Assembly: GCA_001776635.1 (NCBI GenBank)
Contig: MFCP01000040.1
Span: 12,552 to 53,666, forward strand
From: Candidatus Daviesbacteria bacterium RIFCSPHIGHO2_01_FULL_40_11
GTDB lineage: Bacteria > Patescibacteriota > Microgenomatia > Daviesbacterales > UBA10151
Direction: 5' to 3'
DNA: 41,115 bases
Both the position numbers and the translations under genes were made by a program. Below the pieces are notes generated by a model that saw only the letters and a list, made by a program, of their open reading frames with translations, did no database searches and was not told the origin of the DNA. Below are positions 27,192-36,117 of the stretch, in pieces (the first letter of the stretch is position 1; each line of letters starts with the position of its first letter).

Positions 27192-28072
27192 ATCAGTCTG
27201 TGCGCAGTGAGTACTTCTTTTAATTTCTCTTTATTTTTCTCTTCCATACTAACTAAAGGCAACCTGAAAACTTCTTGTATCATACCCATTAAGACCAGCG
27301 CTGTTTTAACCGGCTGCGGGTTTGTTTCAATAAAATTAATATTCATTAAATCAAGCCATTCGAAGTGTAATCTTCTAGCTTTTTTGAAGTCACCTTCTAA
27401 CGCAGCTTTAGTAAGCACTGACATTTCTTTTGGTATTTCATTGGAAACCACCGAAATTACTCCATCCCCGCCCAGCGCCATCACCGGAAAAGTAATTCCG
27501 TCATCTCCGGAAAGTACGGAGAAACTCTTTGGTGCACCTTTAATAATATCCATTATTTGGCTGATTTGACCTGATGCCTCTTTTACCCCTATTACCTGCG
27601 GCACTTCTCTTGCTACTCTTAAAGTGGTCTCTGCAGTCACATTTGATCCAGTTCTTCCGGGAACGTTATATAAAATTATGGGCAAATCAACTGCTTCGGC
27701 AATTGCTTTAAAATGGGCTACCAAACCCTTGGGAGTTGGCTTATTGTAGTAAGGGGTAACATGAAGCAGTGCATCTGCACCTGCTTCTTTAGCAATCTGG
27801 GATAATTTTACAGCCTTTATCGTATCATTACTACCGGCTCCGGCAATAACCAGCACTCTTTTTTTAACCTGTTTCACCACAGTTTTTATTACTAACCCCT
27901 TTTCTTCGTCACTTAAGGTAGCTGCTTCACCTGTTGAACCACAAGGTACAATAGCGTTTATCTTACTTTTAATCTGAAACTCCACCAGCTTTTTTAAAGC
28001 CTCAAAATCTACCTCGCCTGTTGGGAGGAACGGTGTCACTATGGCTGTAATTGCTCCGCTAAATTTTTTCAT
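27188..28072 (-). CDS. dapA: 4-hydroxy-tetrahydrodipicolinate synthase
   Basis: AIVPCGSTGEAATLSDEEK, VTPYYNKPTPKGL, ILYNVPGRTG, VIGVKEASG. Confidence 0.96.
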   Translation of the reverse strand: MKKFSGAITAIVTPFLPTGEVDFEALKKLVEFQIKSKINAIVPCGSTGEAATLSDEEKGLVIKTVVKQVKKRVLVIAGAGSNDTIKAVKLSQIAKEAGADALLHVTPYYNKPTPKGLVAHFKAIAEAVDLPIILYNVPGRTGSNVTAETTLRVAREVPQVIGVKEASGQISQIMDIIKGAPKSFSVLSGDDGITFPVMALGGDGVISVVSNEIPKEMSVLTKAALEGDFKKARRLHFEWLDLMNINFIETNPQPVKTALVLMGMIQEVFRLPLVSMEEKNKEKLKEVLTAHRLI

Positions 28073-28797
28073 GCTTTAAATACCTCATCAAAACTGTAAA
28101 AACCCTTTTTCCCTTTAATAAATTCTGCTGCCACCAAAGCCCCTTCTGCAAATCCCCGCCTGCCATGAGCACTGTGAGAGAGCTTTATCTCGTCTGACAT
28201 GCTGTCAAAGATGACTTCGTGGTAACCGGGATTCCGTCCTGCTCGAAGTGAAGCAAAGTGCAGTTCATCTTTACTGATTTGCCTGTCTAGCCTGTCGGTT
28301 TCAAGTTTTTTCTTTTTTGGGAAATTTTCCATGATAACGCTGGCTAATTTCTTAGCTGTACCACTGGGGCTATCTTTTTTGCCTCTATGGTGAATTTCTA
28401 GTCCGGCTACGTCATAGTTACCAAACTTACCAAAAAGCGAGCTGGCAAAACCAACAATCTTAAAGAAAATATTTGCCCCAATGGAAAAGTTTTGGGCATA
28501 AATTAATCCGGTTTTGGACTTTTTCACCACTGCTTTGACTTCCGGAAGAAAATCATACCAACCTGTGGTACCCACCACCATATTTTTACCCATGCCGGCC
28601 ACTTCTTTTATGGTGCTTACCACCACTTCCGGAGAGGTAAAATCAATTACCACATCAGCTTTTCCAATGCCATCTTTATCCAATTTTTCCGATGGATCTT
28701 TATAACTTATTGAAACAATCTGATGAGTATCTGACTCATTGATCAAATCCTCAATCTCATGTCCCATATTGCCGTAACCTATCAGTGCAATTTTCAT
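28069..28797 (-). CDS. dapB: 4-hydroxy-tetrahydrodipicolinate reductase
   Basis: MKIALIGYGNMG, VVGTTGWY, EIHHRGKKDSPSGTAKKLA. Confidence 0.95.
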   Translation of the reverse strand: MKIALIGYGNMGHEIEDLINESDTHQIVSISYKDPSEKLDKDGIGKADVVIDFTSPEVVVSTIKEVAGMGKNMVVGTTGWYDFLPEVKAVVKKSKTGLIYAQNFSIGANIFFKIVGFASSLFGKFGNYDVAGLEIHHRGKKDSPSGTAKKLASVIMENFPKKKKLETDRLDRQISKDELHFASLRAGRNPGYHEVIFDSMSDEIKLSHSAHGRRGFAEGALVAAEFIKGKKGFYSFDEVFKA

Positions 28798-28884
28798 TTT
28801 CGAGCATCCGCGAGAAAATAGTCCTACGGTTTATTCGGAAGCGATTGTACCACTATTTAGCAATTCGAGGAACTTTTGGGAGTT

Positions 28885-29469
28885 CTATCTAGCCATTTTA
28901 GTTTGAGGTAAGCGATGAGTTGAAAGAAAATCTGATCGCATTTTCTCCATCATTGGCGAAAGAACAAAATCTAAATGGTTTTCTCCTATCCCTTTTTGTT
29001 CGGATAAAGTCTGTGCACGGTAACCTATTGCCTCAGTACCAGCAAAACCCATCTCTTCTGCTTCAAAGATCAATCCATAAAGCGTTACTACTATTTCCCC
29101 TATTCTTACCCCTACTTTATATTCACCGTTTTTTACTTTAGCTGGAATATCTAATAAAGAAGCGTTACTAGAAATAGAAGCTACAGCATAAAAATCCTTC
29201 ATTACTCTTGAATCGTGTTTAAATCTAGCAGCTTCAGTAAGACTAAATCCTGCATCATCTCCTTTTGATTCTCCCCTATGAGCAATAGCCACTGCCTCAG
29301 CTAAATGTGCAAGATCACTTCTTCTCAGCTCTCCTGTGAAAACCTCCATGCTTTCTACTCCAGGCGTTATAACTGGCATTGGTCTGGATTCACGCGTATC
29401 ACGATTTAAAGTCGAAAGATTAGTTGCTAATGTTTGAACCAGTTCTGCAGCTGTTTCAATTTCTTTCAT
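28885..29469 (-). CDS. Hypothetical protein (194 aa)
   Basis: ORF between dapB and lysC; no family recognised. Confidence 0.5.
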   Translation of the reverse strand: MKEIETAAELVQTLATNLSTLNRDTRESRPMPVITPGVESMEVFTGELRRSDLAHLAEAVAIAHRGESKGDDAGFSLTEAARFKHDSRVMKDFYAVASISSNASLLDIPAKVKNGEYKVGVRIGEIVVTLYGLIFEAEEMGFAGTEAIGYRAQTLSEQKGIGENHLDFVLSPMMEKMRSDFLSTHRLPQTKMAR

Positions 29470-29509
29470 GAATTAAACATTCTATGACAGAAATACTAAA
29501 AAGTCAAAA

Positions 29510-30850
29510 TTAAGATTGCTTTAGTAGTAGCCGATCATGAAGAGCTTTAACTGCCTGCTCTATCTTTTCCGATTCCACCACAATACTGATATTAATATCT
29601 GTTGCACCTAAAGAAACCATTCTGGTTAGTATCTTCTCCTTGTCCAAAATATCAAAAATTTTCTTGATCGTACGGGTCGATGTTGTTATCCCCTCACCAA
29701 TCAAGGATACCATACCCAAACCTTGAACAACTGAAGCATTTGCAAATTCATTAATCCCCTTAATGGCATTTTCAAGGTTTTCATTATCATCTAGAGTTAC
29801 AGAAACACTGACCTCAGATACACTAACTAAATCCACTGAGATAGCATTTTTTGCAAAAACTTTAAAGATTCGCGCCAGGAACCCTTTCTGAAGCAGCATT
29901 TCAGTTGCATAGATATTAACTAAAAAAGTTTTTCTTTTAAAAGAAACGGCCTTGATGTAACTTATACTGCTGCTTTTTTCTTCAATTAAAGTGCCACTAT
30001 TTTTAGGATTAAAGGTATTTAGGACTTTAACAGGGATTCCTGCCTTGATAGCCGGACGTATGGTCCGAGGGTGCAAAACTCTCGCTCCAAATGCGGCAAG
30101 TTCGGAGGCTTCCTTAAAAGAAACAGTTTGTAAAGCTCTGGCATTTTCTACGAGTCTTGGATCGGCAGTAAATATTCCATCAACATCTGTCCAAATTTGA
30201 ATTTCTGAAGCTTTTAGACAAAACCCGATAATAGAAGCTGTATAATCAGATCCCCCTCTGCCCAATGTTGTTACTCGACCACCTTTGGTTGAGCCAATAA
30301 ACCCCGTCACAACAGGTACTACTCCCATTTTTATAATGGGAGGTAAAATCCTTTTGATGTTTCTTTTGGAAGGTTGCAGAAGAAAATCTGCCGATCCAAA
30401 ATTGTTATTGGTAGTGATTAAATCTGTTGCGATAACCTGAGCAGCCTCAATCCCTTTGCTACGAAGAGCATGAGTAATAATATGCGATGACATAATCTCT
30501 CCATATGAAACCAGCTCATCAAGAGATTCTTTTGTGAGATTGTCCCTAAAAGTTAATTTTGCTAGATCTTCAAGTTGGCTATCAATAAACTGCATAATTT
30601 CTTGTTGCAACTTTTTGTTGCTCCATAATTTCCCCACCAGATTCTTGTGCAGATTTTTAATCACCCGTATTGTTTTGCCGACCTTACTTTTGGATAAAAC
30701 AGGAAGAGATAATAATAAATCCGTAACCCCGCTTAAGGCAGACACCACCACTACCGGTTGCCTTCCCAGTTCCGTACCCACAATGTTACAAAGAGTCAAA
30801 ACTCTTTCTTTGCTGCTGACCGATGTCCCCCCGAACTTTGCAACAATCAT
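29510..30850 (-). CDS. lysC: Aspartate kinase
   Basis: MIVAKFGGTSVSS, TLGRGGSDYTASIIG, VDGIFTADPRLV, C-terminal ACT region. Confidence 0.96.
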   Translation of the reverse strand: MIVAKFGGTSVSSKERVLTLCNIVGTELGRQPVVVVSALSGVTDLLLSLPVLSKSKVGKTIRVIKNLHKNLVGKLWSNKKLQQEIMQFIDSQLEDLAKLTFRDNLTKESLDELVSYGEIMSSHIITHALRSKGIEAAQVIATDLITTNNNFGSADFLLQPSKRNIKRILPPIIKMGVVPVVTGFIGSTKGGRVTTLGRGGSDYTASIIGFCLKASEIQIWTDVDGIFTADPRLVENARALQTVSFKEASELAAFGARVLHPRTIRPAIKAGIPVKVLNTFNPKNSGTLIEEKSSSISYIKAVSFKRKTFLVNIYATEMLLQKGFLARIFKVFAKNAISVDLVSVSEVSVSVTLDDNENLENAIKGINEFANASVVQGLGMVSLIGEGITTSTRTIKKIFDILDKEKILTRMVSLGATDINISIVVESEKIEQAVKALHDRLLLKQS

Positions 30851-30933
30851 AAAATTGTCAGGATTATATCAAAACCAACCATTGCATTGCTATTTTTCTT
30901 CTGATAGAATCCTTAAATCCCGCCCAAATAATT

Positions 30934-32242
30934 ATGAATTCTCTAGAAAACAGGCCTGTAAATGTTGGGTTGATTGGAATGGGAAATATTGGAACAGGTG
31001 TAGTACGCTGGTTCCAAAATGGCGGCGGAGACAAATTTAATCTTCACTTAAGACGCGTAGCTGTAGCTAATCTTGCTAAGCCTCGGGGACGGGGAGATGA
31101 ATTTTCTCATTTCGCTCATCATCTTACAGATAATCCGGTAGATATTCTAAGAGATCCCTCTATAGATATCATCGTTGAACTTATGGGCGGTGTAGATATT
31201 CCAAGGATGATTGCGCTGGATGCAATAGACAGCCGGAAAAGCGTTGTTAACGCGAACAAGCTTTATTGGCACGCCATATGAAAGAAATCTTTGATGCTGC
31301 CCGCTCAAGACAAGTAAGCCTGGGTTTTGAAGCATCTGTTGCTGGAGGTATACAAGTTATCAATACTTTTAACAGACTTCGTGGCGAAAGAGTAAATAGG
31401 TTAATGGGCATTATAGACGGAACCACAAATTACATGCTTACAAGAATGACAGAAGAGGGAATAGACTTTAGTTCAGCTCTCGGGGGTGCACAAGAGGCTG
31501 GCTTTGCTGAAGCAAATCATATTCTTGACACGGGAGGATTTGATGCTCAAAGTAAATTAGCAGTACTTACATCACTTGCGTTTAATACGCAAATAGATGT
31601 GGCTAAGATTCCCTGCAGAGGCATCACTGAAATAACCCCTATAGATATGGACTTCGCTAAAGAGAATGGTTACGTAATCAAACTTTTGGCAATAGCTAAC
31701 AAAGAAAATGATACTGTAGCACTCCAAGTTACTCCTGCTTTACTTCAGAGAGAGCATCCCCTCGCCTCCGTAAGAAATGAATTCAATATGATTTACATTG
31801 AAGGAGAGTGGGCTGGACCACAAACATTTTATGGTAAAGGTGCGGGCGAAAGGCCAACCGCCAGTGCAGTGATTACTGATATATTAGATGTGGCGGAACA
31901 CATCCAACATGGCACAACTAATAGATTGCCTCGCTTAGACTCAAAAGTGTGAACTACGCCGATCCCGGCAATCTTCAACAAAGTGGGTATATTAGGGCAA
32001 ACCTGCTTCATAAACCCGGAAGCGGGGCAGAGATACTCCGCATCATTGCTGACCATAACTTAAATGTAGAAGATTCCATACAAAGGAAAAAGTTCGGCGA
32101 AAAAATATACGGAAGCATGTACATTCCAGATATTATTACCTTCGCCCCAGCCGCGCAAAACAATATAAAACAGGCAATGGAAGATATTACAAATTCTGAT
32201 AGAATTTGGGGGGAGCCTTTCTTTTTACCTTTTGTGGATTAA
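30934..32242 (+). pseudogene. hom: Homoserine dehydrogenase split into three frames
   Basis: 30934-31281 (NAD-binding), 31266-31952 (catalytic) and 31949-32242 (ACT-like) are consecutive pieces of one Hom in three frames. Confidence 0.85.
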
Positions 32243-32249
32243 TTAGAAG

Positions 32250-32741
32250 TTATTTAATCTCTTCCAACTTATCTAAATATAGGCCTAAATAGTTAAAATC
32301 ATCCTGGATATATTTCCATTCTACATTGTCAGGGATATTTTTCGGATATGCCACATATAGCTCGTCTAAAAGTTTTTGATGATTAAGAAATTGTTGTTTG
32401 ATTCCGGGAACCTTATCAGTCAGGTTATTGGTAACTACTAAATCTGCGATTTCGCCTGCCAAGCTAGAATACCTCAGAGAAGAGCGTAACACATAAGTAT
32501 AATTTTTATTCTTAACCACATTTTGAAGCTCTTCCAGGCGAGAGTCCAAAAGGCGACTCATAAAATCAACCCTATCCTGGGGGGTAGATTTAAGCTTCAG
32601 GAAAGCTTTTTCCTGTAATCTTTTCAAAGCAAAAAAAGGAGGCATATCCGGATTTGCCTTCAGTGAAAGAAGAAGTGACAGGGCAAGAAATGACAATATG
32701 ATTATTAGCCCTAACTGGATTCTAAATCTTGTCATATACAA
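32250..32741 (-). CDS. DUF5667-like membrane-anchored protein
   Basis: N-terminal TM segment then FFALKRLQEKAFLKLKSTPQDRVDFMSRLLDSRLEELQ. Confidence 0.6.
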   Translation of the reverse strand: MYMTRFRIQLGLIIILSFLALSLLLSLKANPDMPPFFALKRLQEKAFLKLKSTPQDRVDFMSRLLDSRLEELQNVVKNKNYTYVLRSSLRYSSLAGEIADLVVTNNLTDKVPGIKQQFLNHQKLLDELYVAYPKNIPDNVEWKYIQDDFNYLGLYLDKLEEIK

Positions 32742-33378
32742 TACGCATTATTTCTTGGTGGATGTCGTCCCGTGATCTCATTTTCCCATCTTTCATGCAG
32801 TCGACAACATACCAGTTAGCTTCTTTTTTTGCAAGTGACAAATAAATCTGATTTGCTTCCTCTAAGTGCTTTATATTCCCCTCATGAAGATCAGGCAGCC
32901 TACCTGCAACATTCTTTTGTCCAATCTTGGGGTCAACTGCTAAAAGTATAGTTAAATCTTCTTTTAGTATACCATTAGTTCGATATTCTAACTCATTTAG
33001 CCACTTAAAAAATTCTTCCCTTTTTTCTTCAGGCAGCTTCGCCCCCATATGGGCTTTATTGGCAGAAACATACCTGTTGACTAAAACCCACCTCCCCTCC
33101 TCTAACCATTTTTCAATTACTGACTTTGCTAAAAGCCTATCCCCTGCAAACGGTAGAGCCATTAAATATGGATTCACCTCATGTATGGAGCCAAACTCAC
33201 CTTCCAAGTATCTTGTGACTAACTCTGCATAAATATTATCTTCATATCTTGGAAAACTAATTACTGCATGGGGAATTTTCTGCTCTTCCAGCCTTTTTGC
33301 AAGAAGATTGATCTGGGTCGTCTTCCCCGACCCGTCAATCCCTTCTATAACAATTAATAACCCTTGTTTTTTATCCAT
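32722..33378 (-). CDS. tmk: Thymidylate kinase
   Basis: LLIVIEGIDGSGKTTQINLLAKRL, NRYVSANKAHMGAKL. Confidence 0.95.
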   Translation of the reverse strand: MDKKQGLLIVIEGIDGSGKTTQINLLAKRLEEQKIPHAVISFPRYEDNIYAELVTRYLEGEFGSIHEVNPYLMALPFAGDRLLAKSVIEKWLEEGRWVLVNRYVSANKAHMGAKLPEEKREEFFKWLNELEYRTNGILKEDLTILLAVDPKIGQKNVAGRLPDLHEGNIKHLEEANQIYLSLAKKEANWYVVDCMKDGKMRSRDDIHQEIMRIVYDKI

Positions 33379-33474
33379 AAATATGTTAGTGTATATTTAT
33401 CACGATGAGAGGACTACCAAAGGGTTTTATCCCGCGGGAATGCCTCTCTTTTTTATTGCGAAGCAAGAACTTGT

Positions 33475-33966
33475 TCATATCTTTTTAACCTTATCTTTAA
33501 ACAAATTCACAGAAACTATATACTTCGCAAATTTCCTTAATAAGGAAGAATATTTATTGTTAGGAACAATGATTTTAGCAAGTTTATGCGTGCGATCCAA
33601 GTATTCAGCCAAACAGTAAAAATCACCATCTCCTGAAATAATTATTGCCTTATCGTAATTTGTAAACTCGATCATGGAATGTAACACTAATTCTGCATCC
33701 ACATTACCTTTAGTTTCACCTAAACCCTTCTTTTTCCCTTTTACTGTAGGTTTAAAAATCATTTTGTAGCCTGCTTGTCCCAAAGATCCATAAAGGAACC
33801 TGTATTTTGGAATATAGCCAATAAACAAAAAGGCGATTTTTACCTGATACTTTGCGGCCAGATACTTTCTAAATCTTGCAAAATCCAGTTCCCATCCACT
33901 ATCTTTAACTCCTAAGTTAAGATTTTGGCTGTCAATAAAAGCATAAACTCTTTCCTGCTTCCTCAT
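33475..33966 (-). CDS. NYN/LabA-like (DUF88) PIN-fold nuclease
   Basis: YAFIDSQNLNLG, DAELVLHSMIEFTNYDKAIIISGDGDFYCLAEYL. Confidence 0.88.
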   Translation of the reverse strand: MRKQERVYAFIDSQNLNLGVKDSGWELDFARFRKYLAAKYQVKIAFLFIGYIPKYRFLYGSLGQAGYKMIFKPTVKGKKKGLGETKGNVDAELVLHSMIEFTNYDKAIIISGDGDFYCLAEYLDRTHKLAKIIVPNNKYSSLLRKFAKYIVSVNLFKDKVKKI

Positions 33967-34003
33967 ACTAAAACCACTTTAAATCAAATGGAAAAATATT
34001 CAA

Positions 34004-34030
34004 GAGGCAATTAGTTTACATAATTGCCTC
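34004..34030. terminator. Perfect 10-bp hairpin, candidate terminator
   Basis: GAGGCAATTA-GTTTACA-TAATTGCCTC. Confidence 0.5.
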
Positions 34031-34062
34031 AAGAGGGAAATATCATTTATGCACGAGAGAAA

Positions 34063-34397
34063 CTATTGATCAATTGATGGTTTATTTACAACGTGTCCTG
34101 TGTACATAAGACTATCCAGTGCTGAAGAAAAGTAGAGACTCCTTAAATTGTTTTCTTTCGTAGAATCTCCTTGAACAATATCTGCTATAATTCCTGCAAA
34201 TTCGGGGCTTAATCCTTCTCTCCATCGTTTGTATCCAACTTCAATAGAACTACCTCTGTGCCTCCCAGGAATTCTTGCATGGTACGTAATGCTGCTTCTT
34301 TATCTCCAGATTGGAATTGCTCCACTACTTCTATAACCGGCCCAAGAACTGCACTTTTTCGGGCTAAACTAGTTTCTCTTTCCATATTACAGGGCAT
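34063..34397 (-). pseudogene. Hypothetical protein with apparent frameshift
   Basis: 34209-34397 ORF followed by a second minus-strand frame (SSIEVGYKRWREGLSPEFAGIIADIVQGDSTKENNLRSLYFSSALDSLMYTGHVVNKPSIDQ*) open to 34063. Confidence 0.45.
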
Positions 34398-34426
34398 TTT
34401 AAAAGAACTATCTAGTATTTGTCAAA

Positions 34427-36043
34427 TCAGGTAAGTTTTATTTCTGAGGCAGCTTTAATGAATCCTACAAACAGCGGATGGGGGGATAATGGTCTGGATT
34501 TTAGTTCCGGATGAAACTGAGTCCCCACAAAAAACGGATGATCTTTTAGTTCAATTATCTCCACCAATCTTCCGTCAGGCGAAGTCCCGGAAATAATCAG
34601 CCCTTTTTTCATAAATTGTTCCAAAAATTCATTATTAAATTCAAATCTGTGTCTGTGTCTTTCGGCAATCTCCGATTTTCCATACAAACTACGCACTAGT
34701 GTTCCCTCTTTCAATTTGCAATCCCAAGCCCCCAACCGCATAGTGGCCCCATATTCCCGGTTTAACATCTTTTTCTCCTGATCCGGCATGATATGAATAA
34801 CCGGATATTTAGTCTCCGGATCTATTTCCGTGGTATGCGCTCCGGGAAGTTCCAAAACATCCCTGGCATATTCCACTACCGCAAGTTGCATTCCATAACA
34901 GAGTCCAAAATAGGGAATTTTATTAACTCTTGCATATTTAATTGCCTCGATTTTCCCTTCAATATCCCTTGATCCGAAACCTCCGGGAACAATAATACCT
35001 TGGAATTTCCGCAATGTCTCAACATTATCCAAAACCTTTCCGGAATCAAGCCAGGTTATCTCCGGTTTTAACCCCTCACTCCAGACCGCATGCTTCACCG
35101 CTTCAATCACGGAAATATAGGAATCTGCCAGCGTAAAAGCGCCTGTTGAAAAATACTTTCCCACTATTGCAATCTTGACTTCTTTTCGGGCAACATCAAT
35201 CTTGTTGACAAACTCGCTCCATTCCTTCAGATCCTTTTTCTTTCTTTCTAAACCCAATTTATCAAGCAGCCTACTGGTTAAGTTTTGTTTATCAAACCCA
35301 ATCGGGACTTTATAGATGCTGTCCACATCTGGAGCCGAAATTATATCTTCCGGTTCTAGTCCAGTGGAAATAGATAATTTTTTAATTCTTTGTAGGTCCA
35401 AGGGTTTTTCACTTCTTGCCAAAAGTATGTCCGGCTGAATACCGACGGCATTTAAATCCCTAACAGACATCTGAGCCGGCTTAGACTTCATCTCCCCAAT
35501 GGAGGCAGGAATTGGCAGATATGTGATATGAGCATGGAGAACATCCTCGGGATTTTTTAGCTTCATCAACCTGTTTGCTTCTAAAAATAGGATATTTTGA
35601 TATTCACCCGTAGTTCCTCCAATTTCTATTACCACTAAATCCGCGTTGTTTGCTCTTCCCGCTTCTTTAATTCTTTTGATAATTTCTTCTGTCACATAAG
35701 TCACCACATCCACACATTCCCCGTCATATTCCAAATTTCTCTCCCGCTGAATTACCGACAGATAAATTGATCCTTGAGTAGCAATACTTTTTTCACTTAA
35801 TGATTCATTTAAAAATCGCTCGTAATGACCCAAGTCTTGATCAGTTTCCGTACCATCATCCAACACAAATACCTCACCGTGTTCAATCGGATTCATGGTC
35901 CCGGCATCAACATTCAAATATGGATCCATCTTGATAGGGGTAACTTTGTAACCAGCGGATTTTAAAAGGAGGGCAATCGAAGAGGTAGCAATACCTTTAC
36001 CTAAACCACTTATAACACCACCTGTAACAAAAATATACTTCAT
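34427..36043 (-). CDS. pyrG: CTP synthase
   Basis: MKYIFVTGGVISGLGKGI, class I glutamine amidotransferase GLCYGMQ. Confidence 0.97.
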   Translation of the reverse strand: MKYIFVTGGVISGLGKGIATSSIALLLKSAGYKVTPIKMDPYLNVDAGTMNPIEHGEVFVLDDGTETDQDLGHYERFLNESLSEKSIATQGSIYLSVIQRERNLEYDGECVDVVTYVTEEIIKRIKEAGRANNADLVVIEIGGTTGEYQNILFLEANRLMKLKNPEDVLHAHITYLPIPASIGEMKSKPAQMSVRDLNAVGIQPDILLARSEKPLDLQRIKKLSISTGLEPEDIISAPDVDSIYKVPIGFDKQNLTSRLLDKLGLERKKKDLKEWSEFVNKIDVARKEVKIAIVGKYFSTGAFTLADSYISVIEAVKHAVWSEGLKPEITWLDSGKVLDNVETLRKFQGIIVPGGFGSRDIEGKIEAIKYARVNKIPYFGLCYGMQLAVVEYARDVLELPGAHTTEIDPETKYPVIHIMPDQEKKMLNREYGATMRLGAWDCKLKEGTLVRSLYGKSEIAERHRHRFEFNNEFLEQFMKKGLIISGTSPDGRLVEIIELKDHPFFVGTQFHPELKSRPLSPHPLFVGFIKAASEIKLT

Positions 36044-36117
36044 ATGTTTCGGGGGTTCCGTCTAAATATGAGGTATTTTTGAGGCCCTCAATATAATACT
36101 AAAGTAAGTCTTAAATT

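Noticed and set aside
31645-31660. GACTTCGCT (reverse complement of E arm) in hom
   Set aside because: Coding sequence (MDFAKEN) and no partner arm; chance match.
34578-34586. GGCGAAGTC match to the E-element left arm
   Set aside because: Lies in conserved pyrG coding sequence, with no matching right arm or stem; chance match.
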